Counted from the stretch's first letter, positions 41,917 through 51,962 are shown. The stretch is 64,000 nucleotides of DNA from Chitinophagaceae bacterium 26-R-25 (GCA_029906195.1 JARWSJ010000004.1:372001-436000), one strand, 5' to 3'. The notes: generated by a model from the sequence alone, not told the origin. Translations and numbers: made by a program.

Positions 41917-44900
41917 ATGCGACTGACCAAAACTTGTTGTAGAGAGAAAAACTGGCGATTGCCCGCCGTGAAAAAAACTCCCTTCTTATTGGCTGTTGTT
42001 TTCTGTTTTCAAGAACAAACAATGGCAATACCGGGACATCTTAACATCCCTTATAATAATACAGGGAACCCAGTAAAATCTACCGCAAAATCTATTGGCG
42101 GAAAAGTAACCGATAATGCTGGCAAGCCCCTTGCCAATGTATCAGTATCGGTAAAAGGTACTACCCGCGGAACCACCACAAACGCCGAAGGTGTTTATAA
42201 CATCGACGCAAACAAAGGGGAGATTCTTCAATTTTCGTTGGTGGGCTACCCGGGTGTTAACATCACCATTGACGACAGAACGAGTTTCAATGTAACCATG
42301 AAGCCAGAATCTGCCGGCTTATCTGAGGTAGTAGTGGTTGGTTATGGTACCCAAAAGAAAGTAAATCTTACCGGAGCCGTTGCACAAGTCACCGCAAAAG
42401 AAATTGAGGGCCGTCCGGTTGCCAATGTCGGCCAGGCACTCCAGGGTGTTATCCCTAACCTGAATGTGACCAACAGCAACGGAAGCCCCAATGCGACTCC
42501 TTCGTTGAACGTGAGGGGTGGTACTTCATTTACAAAAAGCGGCACCGACTTTGTCATCCAGACGGGTGCTCCTTTTACACTGGTTGATAATATTCCAATG
42601 GACATCAGCCAGGTTAATCCTGAGGATATTGAGAGCATTTCCCTTTTAAAAGACGCTGCATCCTCTGCCATTTATGGTGCGAGGGCTGCGTACGGCGTAT
42701 TGTTGGTGACCACAAAAAAAGGAAGGAAAACCGACAAGCCGACCATTTCTTATTACAACGACTTTCAATGGAACAAACCTGCGGCAATACCTGATCTTTT
42801 GAACGCCTACCAAATTCAGGACGCGTTGATCAAAGCGCAAAGCTTTACAAATGGTTCGGCATCTACTGATATGATCACCAAGCTGGCCGCCGTGAAAGCA
42901 TATATGGACAACCCAACAACTGCATCGCCGTACATCATGAGTGTGCCGGGCAATGATGCAAGTAACATCATTTGGGTGGCTAACCAGAATCCTTACAAGG
43001 AAGCAGTGAGCGCTTCTTCTCCCATGCAAAAACACAACCTGAGCTTGTCGGGAGGTAGTGAAAAATCAACGTACTATGCATCACTCGGCTACCTTGACCA
43101 GGATGGTATATACAAGCTGAATACAGATAAATTCAAGCGCTACAATGCAACATTCAATTTGTCTTCACAAGTGACCAATTGGTTCAAACTTGATTTCAAA
43201 ACCAATTATTATAATACCACTTACACTCAACCGGTAAGCCCTGATGGCAAAGGCGGTTGGTGGAGAGCACTATCACAGGAGCCGGAAAGAAACGTGAACA
43301 TGCCACTTCATGCTCCGGCCAATGCGCCCAACAATATGGGAGGCATGTACACCGACAACATTTTATCGTTTATGGATTACGGTTCATCAGACAGGCAGAA
43401 TACGGAGAATTTATTGCTGGGCGTTTCTCCTTCCATAAAGCTGGCAAAAAACTGGAACATTAAAAGTGATATCGCTTATACTTCTAACACCTATTCAGAA
43501 AAACGAATTATACCGGAACTAAAAAGAGTTGAAACCAGCTGGTATTCTACTACGAATGTGTACACCAGCCCCAGCTCTGTTTACAAGGTATCCGATCACT
43601 ATAACCAATACCTCGTAAATCTTTATACAGATTATAGCTACTCGCTTAAGAATCACAATTTCTATGCGCTGGCTGGTCTCAACCAGGAATGGTACAAAGA
43701 CAACTATCTGGATGCAACCGGCAACAACCTGATCACGCCTTTTGTTCCGGTAATTGATCAAACCACAGGGCAAAGGAACGCAAGTGATGGAGAAAGTGAG
43801 TGGGCCGTTCGTGGTGCGTTCTACAGGTTTACCTACAACTACAAAGGGAAATATTTGCTGGAATCAAATGGTCGCTACGATGAAACTTCCCGCTTTCCAT
43901 CATATGCCAGAGGCAAGTTCTTCCCTTCTGTTTCAGCGGGATGGCGAGTGTCTGAAGAGAACTTTGCCAACATTATAAAACCGGTAGTGACAGATCTTAA
44001 ACTGCGTGGTTCTTTTGGCAGCATTGGTAACCAAAATGTGGCCAATTATCTTTACATACCTTCTTACGGAACTACTGCGCAGGTTAACCAGTTGTTTAAT
44101 GGCATCAGACCGGTTGGTATTACACCACCCGGATTGGTTGATCCTAACATCACATGGGAAACCGCATCAACATTGGATTTCGGACTGGACGCAACTTTCA
44201 TCAATAAGCTTGATATGCAGTTTGACTGGTACAACCGTACCACTAAAGACATCCTTGTAGATGGTACCAAACTCCCTGCAGTTTTAGGAGCATCTGCACC
44301 AACAAAAAATTCAGGTGAATTGAAAACGAAGGGCTGGGAGTTTTCACTAAAATGGAGAGACGCGACGCAAAGTGGTTTCAGATACGACATTGCGTTTGTG
44401 TTATCCGATTATCAAACCACTATTACAAAGTTCAATGGCAATCCCACCAACCTACTAAGTTCATTGTATGTGGGACAAAAAATGGGAGAGATCTGGGGAT
44501 ATCAAACAGACGGTATTTTCCAATCAAATGATGAGATCAGCAAGGCGCCAAGCCAGAAACAACTTTACTCTGGAATCCTTTATCCGGGCGATGTTCGTTA
44601 CGCAAATTTGAACGGAGACAGCATCATATCTCAAGGAGCCAACACGACTACCGATCATGGCGACAAAAGAATCATTGGCAACAGTACGCCGCGTTTCCAA
44701 TTCGGACTCAACAGTAATTTCTCATGGAAAAACTTCGATCTGAATATTTTCTTCCAGGGTGTAGGCAAACGTGATTATTGGGTGGGCGATAACCTGTTTT
44801 GGGGAGCCATCGCAGGAGGAATTGGTACAAAACAAGTGTACAACGATTCATGGACGCCAGACAACACCGGTGCATTCTATCCTGCCTACAGAGCGGCATC

Positions 44901-45150
44901 GCAAAACATACAGGTGCAATCAAGATACCTGCAAAATGCAGCCTATATCCGCCTGAAAAATTTCACGCTCGGATACTCAGTGCCGTCAAAAACGATCAGG
45001 CATATTGGTTTGCAAAAGGTGAGAATCTATGCAGCCGGTTACAACGTATGGCAGTATAGCAAAGTGCCGGACGTGTTTGACCCTGAAGTGTTGAGCGCCA
45101 ACTATCCAATGATGAAATCTTTTGCTTTTGGCCTGCAAGTAACTTTCTAA
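41917..45150 (+). CDS. SusC/RagA-type TonB-dependent receptor (second PUL)
   Basis: The 1077-residue outer-membrane receptor has an N-terminal export signal, the extension domain (IGGKVTDNAGKPLANVSVSV, residues ~60-140), the SusC signature EVVVVGYGTQKK near residue 140, the plug (GQALQGVIPNLNVTNSNGS; LLKDAASSAIYGARAAYG) and the barrel. The order of blocks follows the receptor at 25892, but the sequences are clearly diverged. It imports oligosaccharides together with the SusD protein encoded 19 bases downstream and is probably controlled by the HTCS at 37557. Confidence 0.95.
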   Translation: MRLTKTCCREKNWRLPAVKKTPFLLAVVFCFQEQTMAIPGHLNIPYNNTGNPVKSTAKSIGGKVTDNAGKPLANVSVSVKGTTRGTTTNAEGVYNIDANKGEILQFSLVGYPGVNITIDDRTSFNVTMKPESAGLSEVVVVGYGTQKKVNLTGAVAQVTAKEIEGRPVANVGQALQGVIPNLNVTNSNGSPNATPSLNVRGGTSFTKSGTDFVIQTGAPFTLVDNIPMDISQVNPEDIESISLLKDAASSAIYGARAAYGVLLVTTKKGRKTDKPTISYYNDFQWNKPAAIPDLLNAYQIQDALIKAQSFTNGSASTDMITKLAAVKAYMDNPTTASPYIMSVPGNDASNIIWVANQNPYKEAVSASSPMQKHNLSLSGGSEKSTYYASLGYLDQDGIYKLNTDKFKRYNATFNLSSQVTNWFKLDFKTNYYNTTYTQPVSPDGKGGWWRALSQEPERNVNMPLHAPANAPNNMGGMYTDNILSFMDYGSSDRQNTENLLLGVSPSIKLAKNWNIKSDIAYTSNTYSEKRIIPELKRVETSWYSTTNVYTSPSSVYKVSDHYNQYLVNLYTDYSYSLKNHNFYALAGLNQEWYKDNYLDATGNNLITPFVPVIDQTTGQRNASDGESEWAVRGAFYRFTYNYKGKYLLESNGRYDETSRFPSYARGKFFPSVSAGWRVSEENFANIIKPVVTDLKLRGSFGSIGNQNVANYLYIPSYGTTAQVNQLFNGIRPVGITPPGLVDPNITWETASTLDFGLDATFINKLDMQFDWYNRTTKDILVDGTKLPAVLGASAPTKNSGELKTKGWEFSLKWRDATQSGFRYDIAFVLSDYQTTITKFNGNPTNLLSSLYVGQKMGEIWGYQTDGIFQSNDEISKAPSQKQLYSGILYPGDVRYANLNGDSIISQGANTTTDHGDKRIIGNSTPRFQFGLNSNFSWKNFDLNIFFQGVGKRDYWVGDNLFWGAIAGGIGTKQVYNDSWTPDNTGAFYPAYRAASQNIQVQSRYLQNAAYIRLKNFTLGYSVPSKTIRHIGLQKVRIYAAGYNVWQYSKVPDVFDPEVLSANYPMMKSFAFGLQVTF

Positions 45151-45169
45151 CACACAAAAATCATTATAC

Positions 45170-46948
45170 ATGAAATCGAAAATATTAGCCTTAATCGCTT
45201 TTTCGGTTATTCTTTACAGTTGTAATAAAAATTTCCTGGACAAGTATCCATTGGATAGCATCAATGATGGAAACTATTGGAACACAGAACAGGATTTGCA
45301 ATTGTATAATAACAGCCTTTATCCCAATTATATTGTTGGCTTTGGATACAGCTTTGGAGATGCAACAGTAGCGCCTTATGGCTACACGCAGGCTGCGATT
45401 GCATACGGAGATGTGATCACCGACAATGCTGCTCCCAATTCATATTCCCTGGTGGCCGCTAACAAATATATTGCCTACCTGACTGGCTTGAGTGGCAGCG
45501 GCGGATGGAGCTTCTCGAACATAAGATCGATCAATTTGTTTTTGGAAAATTTCAGAAGAACAAAAATTCCAACAGCTACACAAAACGTATATGGCGGCGA
45601 AGTGTACTTTTTTAAAGCATGGGACTATTTTGAAAAAGTAAAACTTTTTGGTGACGTGCCCTGGCTCACAACAACGCTTACTACCACTTCTCCTGAATTA
45701 TATGCTGCAAGAACACCGCGTGCGGTAGTGATGGACTCAGTTCTGAATATTATAGATACTGCAATTGCATGGTTGCCCTCAAAAGGTAAGGAGCAAACGG
45801 ATCGTCTGAATAAAGACCAGGCGCTGTTCTTAAAAATGCGTATCGGGCTCTATGAAGGTACTTACAGAAAATATCACACAGAGTTAAACCTCGATGGAAA
45901 AAAATTCCTTCAGGCTGCGGCAAATGCATGCGAGCAGTTAATGGGAGGTACTTATTCCGTAGTTAAAAAAGGCGACGCGTCTCAAGTATACAATTCTTTG
46001 TTTGCGCAGTATACTTACAAAGGCAACGCAGAAGTGATTTTGTCTAAAGAGTATTCGGAAAGCCTTCAATTGGGTGTAGCATTCAGCCGCTACTTCGCGC
46101 AGAATTTAAGACACCAGTTTGGCGCAACCCGCAACTTCATGGATGAATATTTATGTGCAGATGGCCTGCCCATTTCATCCAGTCCACTTTTCCTCGGAAA
46201 AGATTCTATTCAGCGTGAACTGCAAAACAGAGATCCGCGCTTGTCACAAACCGTTTGCAATTTTGGCACATATTGTTTGGCAGTGGGCGTTTCCCAGGGC
46301 GCAAACAACGCGCCTAAACCAAATATACCCGGCCTTACAGGCAACAAATGCCCGACAGGTTATCGTTTGGCAAAATGGTTCCTCAACGATCCTGTAGATT
46401 GGAACAGGGTTACCAATGGCATGCAGGCAGCACCGGTATTCAGGTATGCTGAAGTGTTGCTGGATTATGCAGAAGCTAAATTTGAATTAGGCGAGTGTGA
46501 TCAGGCAGTGGTTGACAAAACGATCAATGCCATAAGGGACAGAGTGGGAATGCCTCACCTCCTGGTTACCACCATCCCTGCTGATCCTATATTAGATGGC
46601 AACTATGCTACGTATTGTGCTTATACTCCTGTGCCTTTGCTGCGCGAAATAAGAAGAGAAAGAAGAGTGGAAATGGCATTTGAAAATACAAGATGGGATG
46701 ATCTTATGCGTTGGAAAGCCGGTCGTTTCTTAGAGATACCTGTAGAAGGAATGAAGTTTGTGCAATCACAGTTTCCAACGGTCAAAATCAATTCAGATGT
46801 TTACTTAAGCAACGGTGGTTACTTGCTGCCATATGCGAAAACATTACCAACAGGAAGGGTATTTGATGAAAAGAAACAATACCTGTTTCCGATTCCTGTA
46901 GAGGATGTAACACTGAATCCGGCACTGAAACAAAACCCGGGCTGGTAA
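45170..46948 (+). CDS. SusD/RagB-type glycan-binding lipoprotein (second PUL)
   Basis: The 592-residue lipoprotein (lipobox VILYSC, Cys18) has the family blocks FLDKYPLDSINDGNYWNTEQ after the anchor, APVFRYAEVLLDYAEAKFEL near residue 425 and LLREIRRERRVEMAFENTRW near residue 495. It binds the glycan at the surface and caps the receptor at 41917. It follows susC after 19 bases and ends in a strong terminator, so the enzyme genes downstream are a separate or partly separate transcript. Confidence 0.94.
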   Translation: MKSKILALIAFSVILYSCNKNFLDKYPLDSINDGNYWNTEQDLQLYNNSLYPNYIVGFGYSFGDATVAPYGYTQAAIAYGDVITDNAAPNSYSLVAANKYIAYLTGLSGSGGWSFSNIRSINLFLENFRRTKIPTATQNVYGGEVYFFKAWDYFEKVKLFGDVPWLTTTLTTTSPELYAARTPRAVVMDSVLNIIDTAIAWLPSKGKEQTDRLNKDQALFLKMRIGLYEGTYRKYHTELNLDGKKFLQAAANACEQLMGGTYSVVKKGDASQVYNSLFAQYTYKGNAEVILSKEYSESLQLGVAFSRYFAQNLRHQFGATRNFMDEYLCADGLPISSSPLFLGKDSIQRELQNRDPRLSQTVCNFGTYCLAVGVSQGANNAPKPNIPGLTGNKCPTGYRLAKWFLNDPVDWNRVTNGMQAAPVFRYAEVLLDYAEAKFELGECDQAVVDKTINAIRDRVGMPHLLVTTIPADPILDGNYATYCAYTPVPLLREIRRERRVEMAFENTRWDDLMRWKAGRFLEIPVEGMKFVQSQFPTVKINSDVYLSNGGYLLPYAKTLPTGRVFDEKKQYLFPIPVEDVTLNPALKQNPGW

Positions 46949-46981
46949 TAATAGTTTTTCTCATGGGCGTTTGTTAGGAGA

Positions 46982-47014
46982 GGGCCCCGTGGCTTTGTTC
47001 GGGGCCCATTTTTT
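46982..47014 (+). terminator. Intrinsic terminator after susD
   Basis: An 8-bp G/C-only stem (GGGCCCCG / CGGGGCCC) with a 10-base loop precedes ATTTTTT. Confidence 0.9.
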
Positions 47015-47024
47015 AAACCAGTAG

Positions 47025-47043
47025 GGGCGAATTGCATTCGCCC
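47025..47043. repeat. Short palindrome (GGGCGAAT)
   Basis: GGGCGAAT-TGC-ATTCGCCC is an 8-bp perfect palindrome. A related GAATCGCATTCGCCC occurs at about 51103, so this is likely a short dispersed palindrome. Confidence 0.6.
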
Positions 47044-47070
47044 AAGTACTACGAATCCAATTATTGAGTA

Positions 47071-48273
47071 ATGAAAAGAATAGGTTTGATGATGGTTGTT
47101 GTGGTAAGCGTTTTTGCTGGCAATGCGCAAACAACCGATAGCAGAACAAGAATGGCTGAGTTAGTTCGTGAAAATTTTAGTCTTGCGGATAGCCAATACC
47201 GCTACATGATGACGCAGATCCCGGCAAATGAAATGCCGCAGTCTTATGATGAAAAAAACAAGAAGTTGCTCGCCAATGACATCACGTGGTGGTGCAGTGG
47301 TTTTTATCCCGGTTCACTCTGGTATATCTACGAGCAAACTAGAGATGAAACGATAAAAAAAGGAGCAGAGACTGCACTGGATCTCATTGCGCCCAATCAA
47401 ACCTACACCGGTAATCATGACCTGGGTTTTATGATGTTCTGCAGCTTCGGCAATGCTTACAGGCTTACACAAAACGAAAAATATAAGAACATCATTTTTC
47501 GCTCCGCGGAAACTTTATCAACGCGTTACCGTCCGTCCATTAAAGCTATACAGTCATGGAACACCAACCAATATTTCAAATGCCCTGTTATTATTGACAA
47601 TATGCTGAACCTCGAAATGCTGTACTGGGTGAGCAATAACGGTGGAGATGGCAAATACAAAGACATTGCTGTTGCACACGCCAATACGACTTTGAAAAAT
47701 CAATTCAGGCCGGATTACAGTTCATATCATGTGATTGACTATGATATAAAAACAGGTGGTGTAATTCGAAAAGCCACATGGCAGGGCGCTTCAGATAACT
47801 CATCATGGGCGAGGGGACAAGCTTGGGGTTTGTATGGTTATACGATGATGTATCGTTTCACAAAAAACAAAGACTATCTGAAACAGGCATGCAACATTGC
47901 CAAATTCATTTTACATCATCCCAATTTGCCAGCCGATAAAATACCGTACTGGGATTTTGATGCACCCTTTATTCCCAAGGCAAAACGCGATGCTTCCGCT
48001 GCGGCAGTTATGGCTTCTGCATTGCTAGAACTGGCCCGGTATTCATCGAAAGAACAAGGCAAGGAATATCTGTCTGCTGCCGAAACTATTTTGCAATCTT
48101 TGTCAAGCGATACCTATCGTTCAAAGTACAAGGAGAATGGCGGCTTTCTGCTAAAACACAGCACTGGCGGTCTGCCATTAAATTCTGAAATTGACGTGCC
48201 TCTGATTTATGCAGATTACTATTTTCTGGAAGCATTGAAAAGATACAAGGATTGGTATTTAGAAAACGTTTAA
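47071..48273 (+). CDS. Unsaturated glucuronyl hydrolase, GH88
   Basis: The 400-residue enzyme removes the 4,5-unsaturated uronic acid that polysaccharide lyases leave at the end of oligosaccharides. It shows an alpha/alpha-barrel pattern, with WWCSGFYPGSLWYIYEQT at residues ~73-90, the catalytic HDLGF block (Asp117) and IIDNMLNLEMLYW (Asp176), then ASDNSSWARGQAWGLYG near residue 240. It has a signal peptide ending SVFAGNAQ. No polysaccharide lyase is encoded in the window, so the matching lyase must be elsewhere. It is in one operon with the GH29 gene. Confidence 0.93.
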   Translation: MKRIGLMMVVVVSVFAGNAQTTDSRTRMAELVRENFSLADSQYRYMMTQIPANEMPQSYDEKNKKLLANDITWWCSGFYPGSLWYIYEQTRDETIKKGAETALDLIAPNQTYTGNHDLGFMMFCSFGNAYRLTQNEKYKNIIFRSAETLSTRYRPSIKAIQSWNTNQYFKCPVIIDNMLNLEMLYWVSNNGGDGKYKDIAVAHANTTLKNQFRPDYSSYHVIDYDIKTGGVIRKATWQGASDNSSWARGQAWGLYGYTMMYRFTKNKDYLKQACNIAKFILHHPNLPADKIPYWDFDAPFIPKAKRDASAAAVMASALLELARYSSKEQGKEYLSAAETILQSLSSDTYRSKYKENGGFLLKHSTGGLPLNSEIDVPLIYADYYFLEALKRYKDWYLENV

Positions 48274-48282
48274 TTTACTACT

Positions 48283-49728
48283 ATGACTGGAATTGATCGA
48301 TACAGAAATAACATAAAATCATTTAAGCTGCTGTTGTTTGCATGCTGCTTATTCATATCAAATATTTTAACCGCGCAGCAAACAAAAGTGCTTCAACACG
48401 GGGCACATCGTATTGGAAAAAGAACAGACGCCGAGATGGCCACGTGGCGCGGTTATGGTCTTGGGCAGTTCATTCACTGGGGTGTATATTCATTGTTCGG
48501 CGGTGAGTTGAATGGGAGCTATTACAACGGAGCAGCCGAATGGATACGCTCCTGGAAAGATATGCCCCACGGCGTATACGATTCCGCTTATAAACAATTC
48601 AACCCCTCATCATTCAACGCGACGCAGTGGGCAAAAATGGCAAAGCAAATGGGCGTGCGCTATGTGACTTTTACTACCAAGCATCACGATGGCTTTTGCC
48701 TTTGGCCAAGCAAATACACGGATTATACCATTGCCAACTCGCCTTACAAAAAAGATATTGTAAAGCAGGTGGTGGATGCTTACTCCAAAGAAGGCATTGA
48801 TGTTTATCTCTATTTTTCCATCATGGACTGGCACAATCCAGACTGGCGTTACGATTTGAAAACAAAGGAGGACAGCGCTGCGTTCGAACGCTTTAAATTA
48901 TTTACGAAAAATCAATTGACAGAGTTGTTGCAACAGTATCCTCAAACAAAGGGGCTTTGGTTTGACGGTACCTGGGATAACAGCTGGAAAAAAAGTGGGG
49001 CATTTACAGATACACTCGAGCAATATTTGAAAACACTGCATCCCGGTTTGATTATCGGAAGCCGCTTTCGTGCCGATGAATTTGGCAACAGGCACGTGGA
49101 TGCAAATGGTGTGCTGATGGGCGATTACGAGCAGGGTTGGGAGAGAAAAATTCCAAAGACATATGCCGATGTGCATGGCAATGATTGGGACTGTGTAATG
49201 ACTATTCCTGAAAATGGATGGGGTTACCAGAAAAAATGGCTCGGGCACTGGAAAACCACAAACGAAATATTGGAGATGACAGCACAATGCGTTTCCACTG
49301 GAGGAAATTTTGTCCTTAACTTCGGACCTAGAGCAGACGGCACTTTCAGGTCTGAAGAAGTAACAATCGCAAAGGAAACCGGAGACTGGATGAAGGTCAA
49401 CAGTACGGCCATTTACAATTGCGAATATGCAGGATGGGAAAAGCAAGACTGGGGCTATTACACAAAAAAGACCGGAGAAAATAAAGTGTACATGCTCGTT
49501 TTCAATGTGCCCGTTTCCGGAAGTTTAAAAATTAAGCCTGCAAAAAATACATTGGTTGACAAAGCATATTTGTTAACTGCTCCGGGCAAAAATCTTTCGC
49601 TCGAAAAACTTGATTACGGAGCTTCATTTATTCAGTTACCTTCCACCCAATACAAACAACCTTTCGTTATTGTCTTGGAAACAAAAGAAGGCAGCGAAAA
49701 GAGCGACGAACAAAAAGCAAAAACTTAG
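48283..49728 (+). CDS. Alpha-L-fucosidase, GH29
   Basis: The 481-residue exported enzyme cleaves terminal alpha-L-fucose. It has the family motifs LGQFIHWGVYSLFG (residues ~60-73), RYVTFTTKHHDGFCLWPS with the sugar-binding His pair (residues ~126-143), and GLWFDGTWDN with Asp228 as the probable nucleophile. A beta-rich C-terminal domain (residues ~390-475) follows the (beta/alpha)8-like barrel. It lies 9 bases after the GH88 gene and belongs to the same operon. With GH88 it points to a substrate that contains both fucose and uronic acid. Confidence 0.93.
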   Translation: MTGIDRYRNNIKSFKLLLFACCLFISNILTAQQTKVLQHGAHRIGKRTDAEMATWRGYGLGQFIHWGVYSLFGGELNGSYYNGAAEWIRSWKDMPHGVYDSAYKQFNPSSFNATQWAKMAKQMGVRYVTFTTKHHDGFCLWPSKYTDYTIANSPYKKDIVKQVVDAYSKEGIDVYLYFSIMDWHNPDWRYDLKTKEDSAAFERFKLFTKNQLTELLQQYPQTKGLWFDGTWDNSWKKSGAFTDTLEQYLKTLHPGLIIGSRFRADEFGNRHVDANGVLMGDYEQGWERKIPKTYADVHGNDWDCVMTIPENGWGYQKKWLGHWKTTNEILEMTAQCVSTGGNFVLNFGPRADGTFRSEEVTIAKETGDWMKVNSTAIYNCEYAGWEKQDWGYYTKKTGENKVYMLVFNVPVSGSLKIKPAKNTLVDKAYLLTAPGKNLSLEKLDYGASFIQLPSTQYKQPFVIVLETKEGSEKSDEQKAKT

Positions 49729-49731
49729 AAT

Positions 49732-49823
49732 GAGTTGAGAATTGAGAGTTGAGAGCTAGTATTAATAATGCTGACTGAGGTAACGACTCCCAACTCTCCA
49801 TTCTCAACTCTCCACTCTCAACT
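49732..49823. repeat. Inverted GAGTTGAGA-type repeat
   Basis: A left arm of alternating GAGTTGAGA/ATTGAGAGTT units and a right arm with CTCTCAACTT/ATTCTCAACT units form an imperfect inverted repeat of ~90 bases between two enzyme genes. It may act as a weak terminator or mRNA stabiliser. Confidence 0.75.
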
Positions 49824-49832
49824 TATAAAAAC

Positions 49833-51095
49833 ATGCAAAGAAGAAATTTCCTCAAATGGTCTTCCTTACTGGGGTTTGGCGGCATTATTCCGGGACAGAA
49901 AGTTCTGGCAGATGATAAAATGGTTTTTTCCCAAACTTCAAAACAAGATGACAGAGCTTATTGGGTAAGCCTGCTGGACAAAATTGCAACACCGGTTTTA
50001 AGCAATATGAGCAAAGGTGAGTTAAGGAAAAATATGCCGGTAGTGTATAGTCCCATTTGGGATAATAGAAATAAACAGGTGGCTTACATGGAAGCGTTTG
50101 GACGCTTGATTGCTGGCATCGCACCGTTTCTTGCTTTACCAGATGACAACACTGCAGAAAGCAAAACAAGAGAACGTTTACGTGAGCAAACTTTGCAAAG
50201 TCTTGCACACGCTGTGAATCCGAAAAGTCCTGATTATTTGTTTTGGGGCGATGGCAAAACGCCGCAACCCATAGTAGATGCGGCACACATCGCGCAGGCA
50301 CTGTTGTACGCACCAGACGCTCTATGGAAACCGTTAAGTGAAGAAACGAAGCAACAGTTCCTTCATGAGTTTAAAACCATACGCCGCATCAAGCCATTTA
50401 ACAATAACTGGCTTTTGTTTGCTGCCATGATTGAAAGCTTTTTGTTAAGTATAGGTGAAGAGATTGATGCCGCAAGAATTGACACAGCCATTGATAAAGT
50501 AAACGCATGGTATGTAGGAGATGGCTGGTACAGTGATGGAGATAAATTCCATTTCGATCACTACAATGGTTATGTGATGCACCCGATGATGGTGGAAGTG
50601 TTGAAGGCGAATGTTGAAAAGGGCAGAAGAAATAAAAAAGAATACGACGTTGCTTACAAAAGAATGCAGCGTTATGCTTCATTCCAGGAAAGATACATTT
50701 CTCCTGAAGGCACCTATCTTGTTGTGGGCCGTTCTTCCACCTATCGCGTTGGTGCCTTTCAGCCATTGGTGAAACTGGCACTGGAAAATAGTTTGCCCGA
50801 AGGCATCGCACCTGCACAGGTACGGTGCGCACTCACTGCGGTGATGAAAAACATGTTCATCCCTTCCACATTTACAAAAGATGGATGGTTAAGATTAGGA
50901 TTGATCGGAGACAAACAGGAAAGCCTTGCAGATTACTATTCTAACACAGGAAGTATGTATGTGACATCACTCGTGTTTCTTGCATTGGGATTGCCTTCCT
51001 CGCACGAATTCTGGTCGGCACCATTCGCAGAGTGGACACAGCGCAAAGCCTGGAGTGGAAAACCGTTTGCGAAAGATTATGCTGTGGATTACTAG
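49833..51095 (+). CDS. DUF2264 protein (GH154-type glycoside hydrolase, probable)
   Basis: The 420-residue protein begins MQRRNFLKWSSLLGFGG, a typical twin-arginine signal. It then matches DUF2264, an alpha/alpha barrel family, through MPVVYSPIWDNRNKQVAYMEAFGRLIAG, the segment PQPIVDAAHIAQALLY, NNNWLLFAAMIESFLL and DGWYSDGDKFHFDHYNGYV. DUF2264 corresponds to GH154, as far as I recall, with beta-glucuronidase activity reported; I could not check this. It closes the enzyme operon with GH88 and GH29 and would remove a uronic acid. The stop is followed by a bidirectional terminator. Confidence 0.85.
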   Translation: MQRRNFLKWSSLLGFGGIIPGQKVLADDKMVFSQTSKQDDRAYWVSLLDKIATPVLSNMSKGELRKNMPVVYSPIWDNRNKQVAYMEAFGRLIAGIAPFLALPDDNTAESKTRERLREQTLQSLAHAVNPKSPDYLFWGDGKTPQPIVDAAHIAQALLYAPDALWKPLSEETKQQFLHEFKTIRRIKPFNNNWLLFAAMIESFLLSIGEEIDAARIDTAIDKVNAWYVGDGWYSDGDKFHFDHYNGYVMHPMMVEVLKANVEKGRRNKKEYDVAYKRMQRYASFQERYISPEGTYLVVGRSSTYRVGAFQPLVKLALENSLPEGIAPAQVRCALTAVMKNMFIPSTFTKDGWLRLGLIGDKQESLADYYSNTGSMYVTSLVFLALGLPSSHEFWSAPFAEWTQRKAWSGKPFAKDYAVDY

Positions 51096-51128
51096 TAGCT
51101 GTGAATCGCATTCGCCCTGGTTCCCGAT

Positions 51129-51164
51129 GAAGAAGCCCACAAACATTCAGTTGTGGGCTTCTTC
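51129..51164. terminator. Bidirectional terminator
   Basis: A perfect 14-bp stem (GAAGAAGCCCACAA / TTGTGGGCTTCTTC) with an 8-base loop lies between two converging genes (ends at 51095 and 51178) and can end both transcripts. Confidence 0.85.
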
Positions 51165-51177
51165 CATATATAACACT

Positions 51178-51675
51178 TTATATTTTTGTTATAATCCTTA
51201 CTCCCAGCGCTTCATTTACACGAGCCTGTTTCTCAAAAAAAGCTTCTGGCAATTTGCCCGTTAGCGGCGGTAGTTCAAGCCGTTCTGCTTTTCTGCCACA
51301 GGCAATGAACATGTCTTCAAAGCCACCGGGTGTAATAAACAATAATGTACTTGCAGTTTCTGAGATCAGGTTAAATGTATGGGGCACATTTTTGGGTAAA
51401 TGCACAAAATCACCTGCTCTGCCGATAATTGTCTGCTCACCGATTTGAAACATAATTTCTCCTTCAAGGATATAATTACTTTCGTCTTCGCGCTCGTGTA
51501 CATGAAGTGGAGGACCATAACCTTTACGCTGCATGATTTTTAAAAGGCTGAATGCTCCATTGGTTTCTTCAGCGCTGACTAGAACAGTCACGAGATTTGG
51601 ACCGTACCAGTAGGAGCGTTCCAGATGTTGTTCGATTGGTAAATGCAACAAATGTTGCGTCATCACATTGTTCAT
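51178..51675 (-). CDS. Cupin-domain protein
   Basis: This 165-residue protein has a single cupin barrel: the first motif PPLHVHEREDESNYILEGE carries the metal ligands (two His and a Glu, residues ~57-70), and the second motif is DFVHLPKNVPHTF (residues ~90-103). The fold binds a metal ion. Proteins of this layout are often annotated as quercetin 2,3-dioxygenase-like, but the substrate cannot be read from sequence. No signal peptide is present. It converges on the DUF2264 gene with a shared terminator. Confidence 0.88.
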   Translation of the reverse strand: MNNVMTQHLLHLPIEQHLERSYWYGPNLVTVLVSAEETNGAFSLLKIMQRKGYGPPLHVHEREDESNYILEGEIMFQIGEQTIIGRAGDFVHLPKNVPHTFNLISETASTLLFITPGGFEDMFIACGRKAERLELPPLTGKLPEAFFEKQARVNEALGVRIITKI

Positions 51676-51918
51676 GGTTGTGTTTTTGTTTGTTTGAAGT
51701 TGCTGGCATGCAAAGTAGTGAGGGGAAATCTGTTGGCACAGAGCAAGAGGTATGGGGTGTTATTTGTTTGGGATGAAGTGTTGTGAATTGAGAGCAAGAT
51801 GGTTTTGCCAACAAGTTTGAGTTATTGATTGTTTCAGGAATTGCAGTTGCCTTCGGCCCACTATACCGGCAATGTTTACAAGCACTTAGCACAAAGATGG
51901 CATGTTCTAAAAAAAAAA

Positions 51919-51949
51919 TTGTTTCCCAATCAGGAAATTTCTAATTTTG
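51919..51949 (+). promoter_or_regulatory. Bacteroidota-type promoter for the toxin-antitoxin gene pair
   Basis: TTG at 51919 and TAATTTTG at 51942-51949 are separated by 20 bases, as in the -33/-7 (TTTG/TAnnTTTG) promoter consensus of Bacteroidota. The toxin ATG lies 13 bases after the -7 box, so the leader is very short. Confidence 0.65.
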
Positions 51950-51962
51950 GCTACATCTCCCG

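Noticed and set aside
48898-49446. 182-codon minus-strand frame inside the GH29 gene
   Set aside because: Antisense shadow of a clear fucosidase with intact catalytic residues.
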